The notes below the pieces were generated by a model. The model was not told where the DNA came from. It saw only the letters and a list, made by a program, of their open reading frames with translations, and made no database searches. The position numbers and the translations under genes are program-made. A stretch of 64,000 nucleotides of DNA. Source: a bacterium (GTDB lineage: Bacteria; Armatimonadota; Abditibacteriia; Abditibacteriales; Abditibacteriaceae). Where the stretch lies: positions 62,001 to 126,000 of the forward strand of contig SDZD01000012.1 in the NCBI GenBank assembly GCA_004172935.1. Direction: 5' to 3'. Positions 24,962 to 34,615 of this stretch are shown one piece after another; position 1 is the stretch's first letter; each line of letters starts with the position of its first letter.

Positions 24962-25966
24962 ATGTCTCTCATTTTCGGATGCTTTTTTGGCTTCATCGCG
25001 TGGTTCCTGGTTCGCTATTTGATGGCTGGTCTTTATACGGTCAACCAAAACGAGCGGGCCGTCAAAACCATTTTTGGCAGGGCCGAACGAATACCTGGAG
25101 TCTCAACGCTCGACACTCCCATCGCCGACCATCTGCGCCCTGAGGAAAGGGAACGTTACCATTACCCTCAAGTGCGCGTCATCATGCCGGGTGGACCCTA
25201 TTTTCGCTGGCCGTGGGAGCGCATTTACAAAGTGTCAATCGCAACCCAGACAGTCAACATGGCCTATGACCCCGAAGACCCACTCGCCAACAGCGCGGGT
25301 CAATTGCTCGAAGCAGTCACCAAAGATCAACTCAACACCGGACTCAACGGCCAGATTCGCTACCGTGTTTCCGAGCAGAATCTGTATGCCTATCTCTTCG
25401 GCGTCAAGCAGCCCCTCGTTCACGTCATGGGCTACTTTATCTCCGTGCTACGCGAACGAATCGCGAACTTTGAAGCCCCCGACCATCCAGAGGGAGTGGC
25501 GCTGGGTTCCCAACCTCTCGATGCCAGCATCGTGACGGGCGTCTCCATCAACGATTTGCGTAAGAACTTGCGCGACCTCAACGAGCATATGGAGCGGGAG
25601 TGCCAATCTTCCGTGGCGCGCTACGGTATTACTCTCGACGCCTCTTTAATCACCGGAATCGACCCGCCATCGGAAGTGGAATCGGCCCTTGCTGCCATCA
25701 ACACCGCGCATAACCACGTTTCTTCCGACATCAGCCTCGCGCAAGCCGCAGCCGACCAGAAAATCGTGCAGTCGAAGCGCGCCGTGGAAATCGAAACCCT
25801 CAACGCTCAGGCCGAAGTCGAACCGCTCAATGCACTGGCGGCGCAGCTCAGCGAACTCAAGCAAAGCGGCCCGAACGCCTTGCCAGCCTATCTGCGCAAC
25901 GTGCGCTTAAAACTCTACTCGCGCGCGGGACAGGCGATTCTAGAAACCAACGGAGCCAAACAATGA
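24962..25966 (+). CDS. SPFH/band-7 membrane protein 1
   Basis: A 334-residue protein with one N-terminal membrane segment (LIFGCFFGFIAWFLVRYLMA) and an SPFH domain (TVNQNERAVKTIFGRAERI; MPGGPYFRWPWERIYKVSI). A helical region rich in Ala and Gln follows (AAINTAHNHVSSDISLAQAA), as in stomatin/HflK-type proteins that form membrane rings. AAAGGAG supports the start. It overlaps the next SPFH gene by four bases (ATGA), so the two are coupled and probably form a hetero-oligomer like HflK/HflC, though no protease gene is beside them. Confidence 0.88.
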   Translation: MSLIFGCFFGFIAWFLVRYLMAGLYTVNQNERAVKTIFGRAERIPGVSTLDTPIADHLRPEERERYHYPQVRVIMPGGPYFRWPWERIYKVSIATQTVNMAYDPEDPLANSAGQLLEAVTKDQLNTGLNGQIRYRVSEQNLYAYLFGVKQPLVHVMGYFISVLRERIANFEAPDHPEGVALGSQPLDASIVTGVSINDLRKNLRDLNEHMERECQSSVARYGITLDASLITGIDPPSEVESALAAINTAHNHVSSDISLAQAAADQKIVQSKRAVEIETLNAQAEVEPLNALAAQLSELKQSGPNALPAYLRNVRLKLYSRAGQAILETNGAKQ

Positions 25967-26892
25967 ACAGCCTTTTTACCGTGATGCTGCTGACATTCGT
26001 CAGTCTGTTTATTCTGGTGCCGCTCATGTCGGCAATTGTTCGCTCCTTTGGCCTCTACACCATCGTCGAGGAAGGCCGCTGCCATGTTTACGTTCTCTTC
26101 GGCAAAGTCATCGCGATTCTCGATGAACCCGGCCCCTACTTTTTGCTGGCGAAATTGGGCGCGAACGGCCTGATAGTCAACTGGCTGGGCAAATGCCATG
26201 TGCTCGACATGCGCCTCGACCAACAATATCTGCGCAGTCAAGCCGTCAACTCGGAAGAAGGCGCGCCGATGGGAATTGGTATCTGGTACGAAATGTATAT
26301 CAGCGACCCCGTCTCCTACCTTTTCAAAAACGCCGACCCGCGCGGCTCTCTTGCCGCCAACGTCAGCAATACCACCGTGCGCTGCCTCAGTAACATGCCG
26401 CTCGCGGAGATGCTCGAAACGCGCCACACCATGAGTCAGGTCGTGCGCGACGAGGTATCGCCCAAGTCCCACGAGTGGGGTTATCGACTAGGCTCCGTCT
26501 ACATCCGCAAAGTCCATTTCCGCGATGCCGGAATGATACGTCAAATCGAAGAGAAGGTCGTCAACCGCTTGCGTCAGGTCACCTCGGCCATCAAGCAAGA
26601 TGGCGCCAACCAGGTCAGCATCATCACCAGCACAGCCGACCGACAAGCCTCGGTCGAATTTGCGCGCGCTCAAGCCATGCGCCCCCTTATTGTTGGTGCC
26701 GCTCTCCATAAGCTCTCCGCAGACCCCGAAGTCGTCAACACCATGTTCGAGATTCTCGAAACTCAGCGACTGCTTGAAAGCCAAGCCCGCATCACATTGA
26801 TTCCAGAAAAAAACGAACTGCTCACCCAACTTCTGGTTTCGAACTCAGCGCCAACACTGCCACCACCGACGCCTATTAATCCGAAGAAATAG
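25963..26892 (+). CDS. SPFH/band-7 membrane protein 2
   Basis: 309 residues. The N-terminal membrane helix MNSLFTVMLLTFVSLFILVP is followed by an SPFH domain beginning GLYTIVEEGRCHVYVLFGKV. RLRQVTSAIKQDGANQVSII and the AAALHK-like tail form the helical C-terminus. Translationally coupled to the preceding gene. The two differ in sequence but share topology. Substrate or partner unknown. Confidence 0.87.
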   Translation: MNSLFTVMLLTFVSLFILVPLMSAIVRSFGLYTIVEEGRCHVYVLFGKVIAILDEPGPYFLLAKLGANGLIVNWLGKCHVLDMRLDQQYLRSQAVNSEEGAPMGIGIWYEMYISDPVSYLFKNADPRGSLAANVSNTTVRCLSNMPLAEMLETRHTMSQVVRDEVSPKSHEWGYRLGSVYIRKVHFRDAGMIRQIEEKVVNRLRQVTSAIKQDGANQVSIITSTADRQASVEFARAQAMRPLIVGAALHKLSADPEVVNTMFEILETQRLLESQARITLIPEKNELLTQLLVSNSAPTLPPPTPINPKK

Positions 26893-26933
26893 CTTTTGAA
26901 CAAGCAGGAGGAGTACGCAAAATTATCCCCCCC

Positions 26934-27371
26934 TCAAATCCTCAAGTTCCACGATTCGATCTCCTCGCTGGAAAAACCCACTACCCACTCCGCCTTCTCA
27001 TGGGCACTGGCATCAACCAAACATCCACTTAACCAACATCCACGCCGAAAAAAGGCTATCCACTTCTCAATGAACCGCTGCTGCTTTTCAGGTTCAATCA
27101 TCCATTCCATGTCCAGTTCTTCGCGATATTCTTCCGAGGAATAGCACATGAATCCCCCATGAAGGTCATTTTCCATTTGCTGAAGTAGCGAGTAACGAAT
27201 TCCCCCCAATTCACATTGAACATATAGAACCACAGAATCGCTCACGCTGATTTCCAAACAAGGATTGCTATCGTAGTCCCGCCCCCATTTTGGTTGCTCA
27301 CCTGATTTCTGCTCCGGCGCCCATATCCGCATTAGCCGCCCCGCCAACTCCTTCACCTCCTGCTCGGTCAT
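26934..27371 (-). CDS. Unknown 145-residue protein, paralogue of the neighbour
   Basis: Not recognised. Soluble, acidic and rich in Trp and Glu. The C-terminal third, RRGCWLSGCLVDASAHEKAE then SSEEIESWNLRI, matches the next protein (RRACWLCNLPIEATAHEKEA, SREEIEAWDLKI) and both are exactly 145 residues long. The N-terminal parts have diverged. Convergent with the SPFH pair (41-base gap). A tandem duplication with a conserved AHEK-x2-W and EEIExW end is clear; the function is not. Confidence 0.7.
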   Translation of the reverse strand: MTEQEVKELAGRLMRIWAPEQKSGEQPKWGRDYDSNPCLEISVSDSVVLYVQCELGGIRYSLLQQMENDLHGGFMCYSSEEYREELDMEWMIEPEKQQRFIEKWIAFFRRGCWLSGCLVDASAHEKAEWVVGFSSEEIESWNLRI

Positions 27372-27468
27372 AGCCGCTCAAGTGTGAGGCTCTGCTCATG
27401 CGTCCATACCGACAGTACCAATTCGGAACCCGCGAAATGCACCAGTGATTTCAATCCTATCTTTTCTC

Positions 27469-27906
27469 TCAAATCTTCAAGTCCCACGCTTCTATCTCTT
27501 CGCGGCTTAAGCCATGCATCCACGCCTCTTTCTCATGAGCAGTCGCTTCAATGGGAAGATTACAAAGCCAACAGGCACGACGAAGAATAGGCCACCAAGG
27601 GGCGGCGCGGGGGTCGTCCCGAAGAAGCCTCACATCAAGAGGTGGTGCATTGTTATCAAGGACAAACAAACCATCCTCCCAATAAACGCTGATATCAGGG
27701 GTATGCAGCATCATGATACCAATGCTGTCTACGAAAGCGAAAATCTGCACGTTCACATCATCGTGACCGGGATAAGGAAAGTGAAATAGGTGTAGAGTCC
27801 GTGTATCATCCAGCTCAAGCAAATCGGGGCTAAAAACCTCGACGCCCCAGATTCTCTTCACGCGCGCTTCCCACGCCATAAACGCTCTGGTTTCTTCTTC
27901 TCCCAT
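27469..27906 (-). CDS. Unknown 145-residue protein, paralogue of the neighbour
   Basis: Not recognised. Same length and C-terminal pattern (RRACWL, AHEK, EEIEAWDLKI) as the gene that follows 97 bases downstream. The middle (LHLFHFPYPGHDDVNVQIFA, VDSIGIMMLHTPDISVYWED) predicts beta strands. No signal peptide. The tandem, diverged pair resembles SMI1/KNR4-like immunity proteins in size and acidity, but I see no decisive motif. Confidence 0.7.
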   Translation of the reverse strand: MGEEETRAFMAWEARVKRIWGVEVFSPDLLELDDTRTLHLFHFPYPGHDDVNVQIFAFVDSIGIMMLHTPDISVYWEDGLFVLDNNAPPLDVRLLRDDPRAAPWWPILRRACWLCNLPIEATAHEKEAWMHGLSREEIEAWDLKI

Positions 27907-27962
27907 AACATCCCCTTCACCAATTAATTACAACGATAGTAACAGGGAACGACAAAATCGAC

Positions 27963-29453
27963 TCAAAGCGCTGGATAAAGTTGGTACTGGCCCCAGGTAT
28001 CCTCAAAACGCAACACGTCGGTCTTTTTCGTCGGGGCTTTGATGGTGTTGTTCGCTCCTTTGTCGAGGACGGGCGCATTCGATTCAACGGTGCTATTGTT
28101 GGCTTTGGTGCCCAGCACCACACCTATTCCCGTCTTGTTATCAAGTACAAGCCCCGTCGTAGGCAGAACACCTTTATCGCTGTCGATATTCGTCGCGGTA
28201 CGATGGCGCCATTCGCGCCACGCCTGCGAAACCATGATGAAAGCGTTGTCGGGATACTTCGACTTGCCGCTGCGCGTCAGGGTCACCTTGTTATTGGTGC
28301 CGCTGATAATAGCAATGGGCCACAACCCAACCGGGGCCTCGTCGCCCGTCAGTTCGATCTGTGCCGAAACGTTGTTGCCGCCACGCCTGAAGAACAACAG
28401 TGGGCCATTCAACGCATCGCCCTTGCAACCAACGATGCTGGTGTTCCCCACTCTGGCGGGCGTGAATCCGGTTTCGCAGTTCCATGCCTCGCAATTTTTG
28501 ATTTCGAGCGTGCCCTCCACATCGACCATCGCATAGGCATCGCGCATACGCAACACACGGCAATTCTCGATGCGAATGTTTTTGACTGCCCCATAAACAC
28601 CCGTTGGGCCATAAACGCGGATACCATCCTCCGATTTCGATAGGCGAATATCGGGGTTAATCTTCTGGCCATAGGTCGTCTTCCCGTACTGTTGATAAAG
28701 CGGGTCGGCGATAACGTCGTTACTCGAAGCCAGGGGGCCAGCTTCGACGGTGCAGTTTCTGACCGTTATATCGTGCGAGCCTTCCTGAAAAAAGATGCCA
28801 TGACCAAAAGCGCGCACATGAAGCGTGACGCCTTCAATCGTGACGTTGCCCGCGCCTTTGCCCACGCGAACGCCGCAGTTTTTCGAGTGCTCGAAGAAGG
28901 GCGTCCCATCGGGTTGGTTGCCATTGGCGGGTCGAGCGCCCTTGCCAAAAGCATCGCCCGAACCATAGGGCCGCGAACCGCGCGTCGTGATTTCGCAGTT
29001 GCGCAACACATCGCCCGACCCGATGATCTCGACCGTGTTGGTTGACATATCGGCGACGCTTTCCTCGCCATCCACGACCTCCACCGATAGCTTCAACCCA
29101 TCCACCGTCACGTTCTCACCGCTCATTTGCAAGATGCGCGCGGTGTTCTCATGCCCGCGCCCAAACCCCTTCAACTGGCGCGAATCGACCCGAATATGGC
29201 AGTTCGCGAAGTTGAACGACGAATTGGCCCCACTCAAATCGAGGAAAGGATTGCTGCCGTTCGATTCGAGCCAGTAATCGCCCGCTTTCAGCGTCACCCG
29301 TTGGTTCGGCTTGCTGGCAACGGCGCGCAACTCGGCCAAACTCGAAACAGTAACCGGAGTCGCCGCAGTCTGCGAATGACACGAAGAAACCGCGCTCGAA
29401 AACATCAGCAGCCCGAAACAATAGCTAAGGCGACTCTGCGATTGATTGAACAT
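27963..29453 (-). CDS. Secreted right-handed beta-helix lipoprotein (polysaccharide lyase/hydrolase-like)
   Basis: The ATG at 29453 is chosen over the track start at 29510, which overlaps the prepilin gene. It gives 496 residues with a signal peptide ending AVSSCHS, a lipobox. VTVSSLAELRAVASKPNQRV and VTLKAGDYWLESNGSNPFLD open a pectate lyase/chondroitinase B-like beta-helix. Later rungs include VTIEGVTLHVRAFGHGIFFQ and DITVRNCTVEAGPL. Proposed to act on an acidic polysaccharide at the cell surface. It follows the third prepilin gene by 25 bases. The catalytic family is not assigned. Confidence 0.85.
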   Translation of the reverse strand: MFNQSQSRLSYCFGLLMFSSAVSSCHSQTAATPVTVSSLAELRAVASKPNQRVTLKAGDYWLESNGSNPFLDLSGANSSFNFANCHIRVDSRQLKGFGRGHENTARILQMSGENVTVDGLKLSVEVVDGEESVADMSTNTVEIIGSGDVLRNCEITTRGSRPYGSGDAFGKGARPANGNQPDGTPFFEHSKNCGVRVGKGAGNVTIEGVTLHVRAFGHGIFFQEGSHDITVRNCTVEAGPLASSNDVIADPLYQQYGKTTYGQKINPDIRLSKSEDGIRVYGPTGVYGAVKNIRIENCRVLRMRDAYAMVDVEGTLEIKNCEAWNCETGFTPARVGNTSIVGCKGDALNGPLLFFRRGGNNVSAQIELTGDEAPVGLWPIAIISGTNNKVTLTRSGKSKYPDNAFIMVSQAWREWRHRTATNIDSDKGVLPTTGLVLDNKTGIGVVLGTKANNSTVESNAPVLDKGANNTIKAPTKKTDVLRFEDTWGQYQLYPAL

Positions 29454-29478
29454 AGAGTGGTATCTGGAATAAATTCCC

Positions 29479-30258
29479 TCAGGCTCCAGCCGTTGTCGCG
29501 TTGCTGACACGAAAAGTCGGGGTGCTGTTTCCTGCGCCGTTTTTGGTGATTCGCTCCGGCTTGAACCATTTCACGTGCCCATCGGCGAAGGCATAGTTGC
29601 TTCCTTCGAGGTGGCGCAACGGGTAATCGAGCGCCGCCGGATTCCAACGCCCGTTGCTCTGCGCCAATCCGCCTCCGGCGCAGGTGGCCCGACCATTCGC
29701 CCAGTTATCGGCCATATGCCCCTGCCCATCGCCCAGCAGGATGGTTTCGGTTGGCGCCTCGAACTGGCTCAGGTTGCGCCCGCCCACTCCCGCCGGATTA
29801 TCGAAGCTCCCGCTACAAGCACCCGAACCATCGGAGCCGATGTTCGCATTGTAGAAGTAATCGACGAACCCAACCACACTAGGCGCCGCAGTCACGGTGG
29901 TTGCGCTCTCGCTGGGGCACTGCAAGATTTGGCGGCTCTTGATGTAAGACGTTACAGGCGAAGGAAACGAGGCGCTGCGGTCTGTCGCCCAACCACAGTC
30001 GCCGTTGTTAGCGCACCCCGTCGCTCTCCACATCGGATAGCGCTCATCGTAGTCCTGCGTGTACTGGGCAAAGGCTAACCCTAACTGCTTCAAGTTGCTC
30101 AAACAGGACGATTTGCGCGCGTTTTCCCGCGCTCTGGCGAATACCGGAAACAAGATGGCGGCCAGAATAGCGATGATGGCAATAACAACTAAAAGCTCGA
30201 TAAGTGTGAATGCGCGATCAACCAAAGCATTATTGGCGCGAGAGTGAAACTGTTTCAT
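29479..30258 (-). CDS. Prepilin-like H-X9-DG (DUF1559-type) protein
   Basis: 259 residues. The leader [16 protein letters not shown] precedes [16 protein letters not shown] and [15 protein letters not shown]. The C-terminal [12 protein letters not shown] motif is intact. It sits between a GntR/LacI regulator (45 bases upstream) and a beta-helix gene, repeating the arrangement at 1-4960. The variable central region contains several Gly/Cys-rich loops. Presumed pseudopilin; role unknown. Confidence 0.93.
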   Translation of the reverse strand: MKQFHSRANNALVDRAFTLIELLVVIAIIAILAAILFPVFARARENARKSSCLSNLKQLGLAFAQYTQDYDERYPMWRATGCANNGDCGWATDRSASFPSPVTSYIKSRQILQCPSESATTVTAAPSVVGFVDYFYNANIGSDGSGACSGSFDNPAGVGGRNLSQFEAPTETILLGDGQGHMADNWANGRATCAGGGLAQSNGRWNPAALDYPLRHLEGSNYAFADGHVKWFKPERITKNGAGNSTPTFRVSNATTAGA

Positions 30259-30287
30259 TTTGGAATCGAAATTGATCTGGGTAAACG

Positions 30288-30303
30288 AGAAGCCTTGGCT
30301 TCT
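30288..30303 (-). repeat. Small hairpin after the regulator stop
   Basis: AGAAGCC-AA-GGCTTCT on the minus strand, directly after the regulator stop codon and 29 bases before the prepilin ATG. It may trim or insulate the mRNA between regulator and prepilin; no T-tract. Confidence 0.35.
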
Positions 30304-31455
30304 TTAGATAGCTGCCTGGTCTTCGAGGGGCGCCGAAGAATCGCGGCGCAAAAGCGATGGCAGCACAATAACCGTATGGTTAGGCGAGGGCGACTCAGGC
30401 TGCAACAGCAACCGGAGCGCCGCATGAAGTTGGCGCTCGATGGCGCTATCGACAGTAGTAAGAGCGGGGTGAGTCAAAACACTCTGTGGCAAATTATCGT
30501 AGCCCACCAGCGAGACATCTTCGGGCACACGAAGCCCCACCTTATTAAGTAGGGTCAGCAGGTTGATGGCTTTTTCGTCGTTCCAAGCCACCACAGCGGT
30601 CGGCGCGTCGGGGCGGTCAAAAAACTCGCGAACCAACTGCGGGCTTTTTGACCAGCGCGCATACATCTCGTCACTCAAAAGTTCGTGACTGGTCGCCAGA
30701 CCACACTGTTCGAGAGTGTGTTTGGCGCTTTTCCAGCGGCGGGTCTGACGGAACAAACCGCTGTCCTGAAACAACAGTCGCCGATGCCCCAAATCCAATA
30801 GATGCCGAACCACCAGTGCGCCGCCTTCGGTGTGGTCGCCATACACATTGGGCACTCCCGCGCCCTGATCGTTGGAAGGCTGGCCCACCAAAACCACGCG
30901 ATGCCCGGCCTCTTGCAACCTGAGCGCAAGCGGCTCGAACAGATGGCGAAACAGCAAAAAGCCCAGAGGCTTATTCTGCGCCGAAGGCAACTCGAACCTG
31001 TCGATGTTGGTGTGCGCCATCAAACGGGAGTTGATAGCCAGTTCAGCTGCTTCGGGGTGGCGCACCAATAACTGCAAAGCGCGGTCGAAAATCGAGCCAT
31101 CCGGTTCGCTAATCGCCACAATGGTACGGCTTTGAACGGGCAACTCCGAAACGTTGTCATCTATCCCGCTCGAACCGCTGTCAACCGGCGTATCCGAAAC
31201 GAAAGTCCCGCCGCGCCCTACTCGCTTCACGATTTTGCCCTGTCGCGCCAACTCATCCAAAGCCCACGCCACCGCGCGCTCCGAAGCATCAAGGCGTCGC
31301 ACCAGTTCGCGCTGCGAAGGAAACTGCTCGCCCGGTTGCAACGACGAACGCAATAACTCCAACTCGCCCAAAACCGCCGCCCCATTGAGGCCGCGACGCG
31401 CACGAGACGCACCACCACCGGAAGCGGGGTTAGAGGGAATCAAAGCACTGGGCAT
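30304..31455 (-). CDS. GntR/LacI hybrid transcriptional regulator
   Basis: 383 residues. N-terminal winged helix with LQPGEQFPSQRELVRRLDAS and ERAVAWALDELARQGKIVKR; the sensor domain includes GDHTEGGALVVRHLLDLGHR and VSLVGYDNLPQSVLTHPALT of the LacI/GalR type. The GntR core is slightly divergent from the one at 3659. It heads the third regulator-prepilin-beta-helix unit. A palindrome just before its start (31477-31499) suggests autoregulation. Confidence 0.9.
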   Translation of the reverse strand: MPSALIPSNPASGGGASRARRGLNGAAVLGELELLRSSLQPGEQFPSQRELVRRLDASERAVAWALDELARQGKIVKRVGRGGTFVSDTPVDSGSSGIDDNVSELPVQSRTIVAISEPDGSIFDRALQLLVRHPEAAELAINSRLMAHTNIDRFELPSAQNKPLGFLLFRHLFEPLALRLQEAGHRVVLVGQPSNDQGAGVPNVYGDHTEGGALVVRHLLDLGHRRLLFQDSGLFRQTRRWKSAKHTLEQCGLATSHELLSDEMYARWSKSPQLVREFFDRPDAPTAVVAWNDEKAINLLTLLNKVGLRVPEDVSLVGYDNLPQSVLTHPALTTVDSAIERQLHAALRLLLQPESPSPNHTVIVLPSLLRRDSSAPLEDQAAI

Positions 31456-31476
31456 GAAACTAGTATGCCCAATGAT

Positions 31477-31499
31477 GTCAACATTTAAACATTGTTGAC
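31477..31499. promoter_or_regulatory. Candidate operator GTCAACA-N9-TGTTGAC
   Basis: Seven-base perfect arms with a nine-base AT-rich spacer, 22 bases upstream of the regulator start. Placed where an autoregulatory site would act. The remaining gap to 31669 shows nothing else. Confidence 0.6.
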
Positions 31500-31668
31500 G
31501 TTATTTTTTCTTTAAATACTCAACTCCCCTCACTTCACGCTCACCTTCCCCTTTTCTGCGCTCCACTAAATGTTGGCATCAATAAAACAAATGCTATCAA
31601 TAACCGCTCCACGCCCCCTATTATCCTCACTGTAGCCATCTGGCTCCTCATACCCTATACCTCTGCCT

Positions 31669-32151
31669 ATGCACTCCCGACATGAGTTATTAAAAGCGCG
31701 TTTTAACATGGTGCGCCAAGATTTAGACCCCATCGTGGTCCGCCTCAAACCGGAATTACTCAATTGGGCACCCGCTTCGGGAATGCGCACATTAGGGGGC
31801 CAAATCGTGGAGATCGTAGCGACCGAAATACAACTGATAGAGCGCCTTCACACCAATCGCGAACTCTCGGACGCCGAGGCACAAGTTATGATTGGCGATA
31901 CAAACGACTTGGACATCCTACGCGCAGCCTTAGTGAGCGTCCGAGGTCAAACACTGGAATATTTAGATTCCCTCACTCCCCAGCAACTGGCCGAAGAGAT
32001 TCAATTCGAGGGCGGCTGGTTCGGCTCCCTGATGCTCCCCACCGTCCCACGAGCCGAAGTCTTCCTCAATATCGCCGACCACGAGTGGTATCACGTCGGC
32101 CAACTCACCTCCTATCTGTGGGCACTTGGCGAAGACCCTTATGAGTGGTAG
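31669..32151 (+). CDS. DinB-like putative metal-dependent protein
   Basis: 160 residues. RHELLKARFNMVRQDLDPIV opens a four-helix bundle and ADHEWYHVGQLTSYLWALGE near the end contains the His-x3-His segment of DinB/YfiT-like proteins. Such proteins often act as metal-dependent thiol S-transferases or have unknown roles. It is 18 bases before the AraC gene and probably co-transcribed with it. An N-terminal metal-ligand His is less clear. Confidence 0.75.
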   Translation: MHSRHELLKARFNMVRQDLDPIVVRLKPELLNWAPASGMRTLGGQIVEIVATEIQLIERLHTNRELSDAEAQVMIGDTNDLDILRAALVSVRGQTLEYLDSLTPQQLAEEIQFEGGWFGSLMLPTVPRAEVFLNIADHEWYHVGQLTSYLWALGEDPYEW

Positions 32152-32169
32152 TCACGTCCCATATCTCCA

Positions 32170-32988
32170 ATGCATCACCAAGAATTTCTTCCTCCCGAAC
32201 AGTTACGCAAGGCCATAAAATGCTTCTGGTACAACTGCCGGGACTATGGCGAAACCGAATCGAGTTTCGAGGTCATGCCTGACGGCTACGCCGAAATCAT
32301 CTTCCACTTTGGAAGTTCCTGCCTCGTCTCAACGGATGCGGGCCTACAACCACTCCCTTCGCCTTTCATGATGGGGCTGCTCAACCATCCCATCGTTTTC
32401 AATGCGAAAGGACGCCTCGAAATCATCGCCATTCGCTGCTATCCGTGGACAGTGTTCGACTTACTTGGCCTACCCTCTAGCAAAGACAGTGTGCGCACCT
32501 TTGAACACCCCATTGCCCAACTCCAACCCAAATTAGAAAAGTGGCTCCAAGCCAATAACCAGGAGGATGCCATCGCCGAAATAGCACGCTATTTCATGAG
32601 CGCAGAATCGAATAGCCCGCTGGACAGCACCCTGCTCAAAGCCGGAGATGCCATGCGCAAAACCAATGGCGCCCTGCCCGTTAGTCAGGTAGCAGCAACA
32701 GCCCACGCGACAGTTCGTACCCTCGAACGCAAATTCAAGCAATCCTCCGGCTTCACGATGAAAGATGTGTCGGGCTTGATGCGCTTCGAGCAGGTACGCA
32801 ACCAACTGTGGCTCAATCCCGACTCCAATCTGGCGGGCTTAGCCTACGAAGTGGGCTACACCGATCAAGCCCATCTTAGCCGCGAGTTCAAGCGCTACAG
32901 CGGCACCACACCAGCCGCCTTCGCTCGCAAAGCCAAACGCGAGAAGCAAACCGCCAACCGCGATTTTGTCGCATTTATACAAGCCTGA
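32170..32988 (+). CDS. AraC family regulator with N-terminal DUF6597-type domain
   Basis: 272 residues. The N-terminal EFLPPEQLRKAIKCFWYNCR and MPDGYAEIIFHFGS match the sensor domain seen in many AraC proteins of this size. The C-terminal double helix-turn-helix includes VSQVAATAHATVRTLERKFK and LAYEVGYTDQAHLSREFKRY. Located between the DinB-like gene and the FAD monooxygenase gene, which it may control. Ligand unknown. Confidence 0.9.
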   Translation: MHHQEFLPPEQLRKAIKCFWYNCRDYGETESSFEVMPDGYAEIIFHFGSSCLVSTDAGLQPLPSPFMMGLLNHPIVFNAKGRLEIIAIRCYPWTVFDLLGLPSSKDSVRTFEHPIAQLQPKLEKWLQANNQEDAIAEIARYFMSAESNSPLDSTLLKAGDAMRKTNGALPVSQVAATAHATVRTLERKFKQSSGFTMKDVSGLMRFEQVRNQLWLNPDSNLAGLAYEVGYTDQAHLSREFKRYSGTTPAAFARKAKREKQTANRDFVAFIQA

Positions 32989-33017
32989 CGCCAAATTTCC
33001 TGTTTCAATCTCTCTGT

Positions 33018-34571
33018 ATGAACGAGACAGTCGAAATCAATCACCCCAATCGCCCCCCTTCTCCTTACGATGTCATCATCTCCGGTGCCGGGCCAGTCGG
33101 CCTATTTCTGGCCTGCGAGTTAGCCCTCGCCAAATGCTCCGTCCTCGTACTCGAAAAGGCTCCCAATCCCCACTCGCCCCTCAAACAACTTCCCTTCGGC
33201 ATTCGCGGACTCTCGGCCCCTACCATCGAAGCACTCCATCGTCGCGACCTGTTTGGCGACCTCGAAATCCATAAGCGCCTCAAAAACCCGCACACCAACA
33301 CCGGACAAGGCGCTAACCGTCAGGTCGGACACTTCGCGGGCATCCCATTCCGCGAAGGCGACATCGACACCTCACGGTGGCACAATCGCCTTCCCAGTTC
33401 GCCCGAAACTAGTCTGATGTCCGAAATGCAGGAGATGGAGACGCTTCTAAGCCACCGCGCCGAATCACGCGACGTCGAAATTAAACGCGGCTTCCCCGTC
33501 ACTAGCTTCGAGCAAAGCGCCGAAGGTGTCACAGTTCAGTCGGGCGACCACACCTTCCAGTCGAAGTGGCTGGTCGGCTGCGATGGTAGCCGCAGTGTGG
33601 TTCGCAAAGCGGGCGGCTTCGAGTTCGCGGGCACCGAGCCAGACTTCACTGGCTACACCACCAGACTAGAACTCGCCGATCCCGAAAAACTCGGTTCAGG
33701 CCGCAACCTCACTGCGCATGGCATGTATCTTCAATCGCAGCCCGGCTACGTGATAATTCAAGATTTCGATGGTGGTGCCTTCCACGATTCCGGCCAACCC
33801 ATCACCCTCGAACATTTGCAGGAAGTGTTGCGCCGCATTTCCGAGACCGATGTCACCGTCACCGCCCTCCACATCGCCACCACATGGACAGACCGAGCGC
33901 GTCAAGCCACCACCTACCGCAACGGGCGAGTGCTTTTAGCGGGCGACGCCGCCCACATCCACTCGCCACTGGGTGGTCAGGGCCTCAACCTCGGCATCGG
34001 CGACGCCATGAATCTGGGCTGGAAACTCGCTGCTACTATCAAAGGCATAGCTCCCGAAGGCTTGCTGGATAGTTACCAAACCGAGCGCCACCCCATCGGC
34101 GCCCAAGTTCTCGACTGGTCGCGCGCGCAAGTCGCCATCATGAAACCCGACCCAGCCGCCCGCGCCCTCAACGCCATCCTCCGCGATATTCTCGAAACCC
34201 GCGACGGCGCCACCTACTTCGCCGCCAGAGTGTGGGGCATCTCCACCCACTACAATCTGGGCGGCACTCATCCACTACGCGGCCACAGCGCCCCCAACTT
34301 CGAATTCGAAGACGGCACCACCCTCGCCGAAAAAATGCACGACGGGCGCGGCATCCTCCTCGACTTCGAGGGCGCCTCCGCCCTCAAAACTCTGGCAAGC
34401 CAATACCCCCAACTCACCTGCATCTCAGGCACTCCCAAACAAAGCCTCGGCCTAAGCGCTGCCCTCATCCGTCCCGACGGCATCATCGCCTACGCCACCG
34501 ATAACTCCCCTGATATTCAGGAGTTCCACGAAGCCCTCACCCAATGGTTTGTTCCTGTCACCCGTCACTAA
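33018..34571 (+). CDS. FAD-dependent aromatic monooxygenase (PHBH/PheA-TfdB type)
   Basis: 517 residues. ISGAGPVGLFLACELAL is the FAD GxGxxG motif, LVGCDGSRSVVRKAGG the DG motif and VLLAGDAAHIHSPLGGQGLN the GD motif of class A flavoprotein hydroxylases. The C-terminal 120 residues fit the thioredoxin-like domain of the longer members. It hydroxylates a phenolic or polycyclic substrate with NAD(P)H and oxygen; relatives include tailoring and antibiotic-inactivating enzymes. It lies 29 bases after the AraC gene. Confidence 0.9.
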   Translation: MNETVEINHPNRPPSPYDVIISGAGPVGLFLACELALAKCSVLVLEKAPNPHSPLKQLPFGIRGLSAPTIEALHRRDLFGDLEIHKRLKNPHTNTGQGANRQVGHFAGIPFREGDIDTSRWHNRLPSSPETSLMSEMQEMETLLSHRAESRDVEIKRGFPVTSFEQSAEGVTVQSGDHTFQSKWLVGCDGSRSVVRKAGGFEFAGTEPDFTGYTTRLELADPEKLGSGRNLTAHGMYLQSQPGYVIIQDFDGGAFHDSGQPITLEHLQEVLRRISETDVTVTALHIATTWTDRARQATTYRNGRVLLAGDAAHIHSPLGGQGLNLGIGDAMNLGWKLAATIKGIAPEGLLDSYQTERHPIGAQVLDWSRAQVAIMKPDPAARALNAILRDILETRDGATYFAARVWGISTHYNLGGTHPLRGHSAPNFEFEDGTTLAEKMHDGRGILLDFEGASALKTLASQYPQLTCISGTPKQSLGLSAALIRPDGIIAYATDNSPDIQEFHEALTQWFVPVTRH

Positions 34572-34615
34572 AGGATTAAAAAAGAGGCGCGCATGAGATA
34601 AACCTTGCTCATTCA

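Noticed and set aside
26934-27906. SMI1/KNR4 immunity proteins
   Set aside because: Size and acidity fit, but the characteristic motifs are not visible and no toxin gene is nearby.
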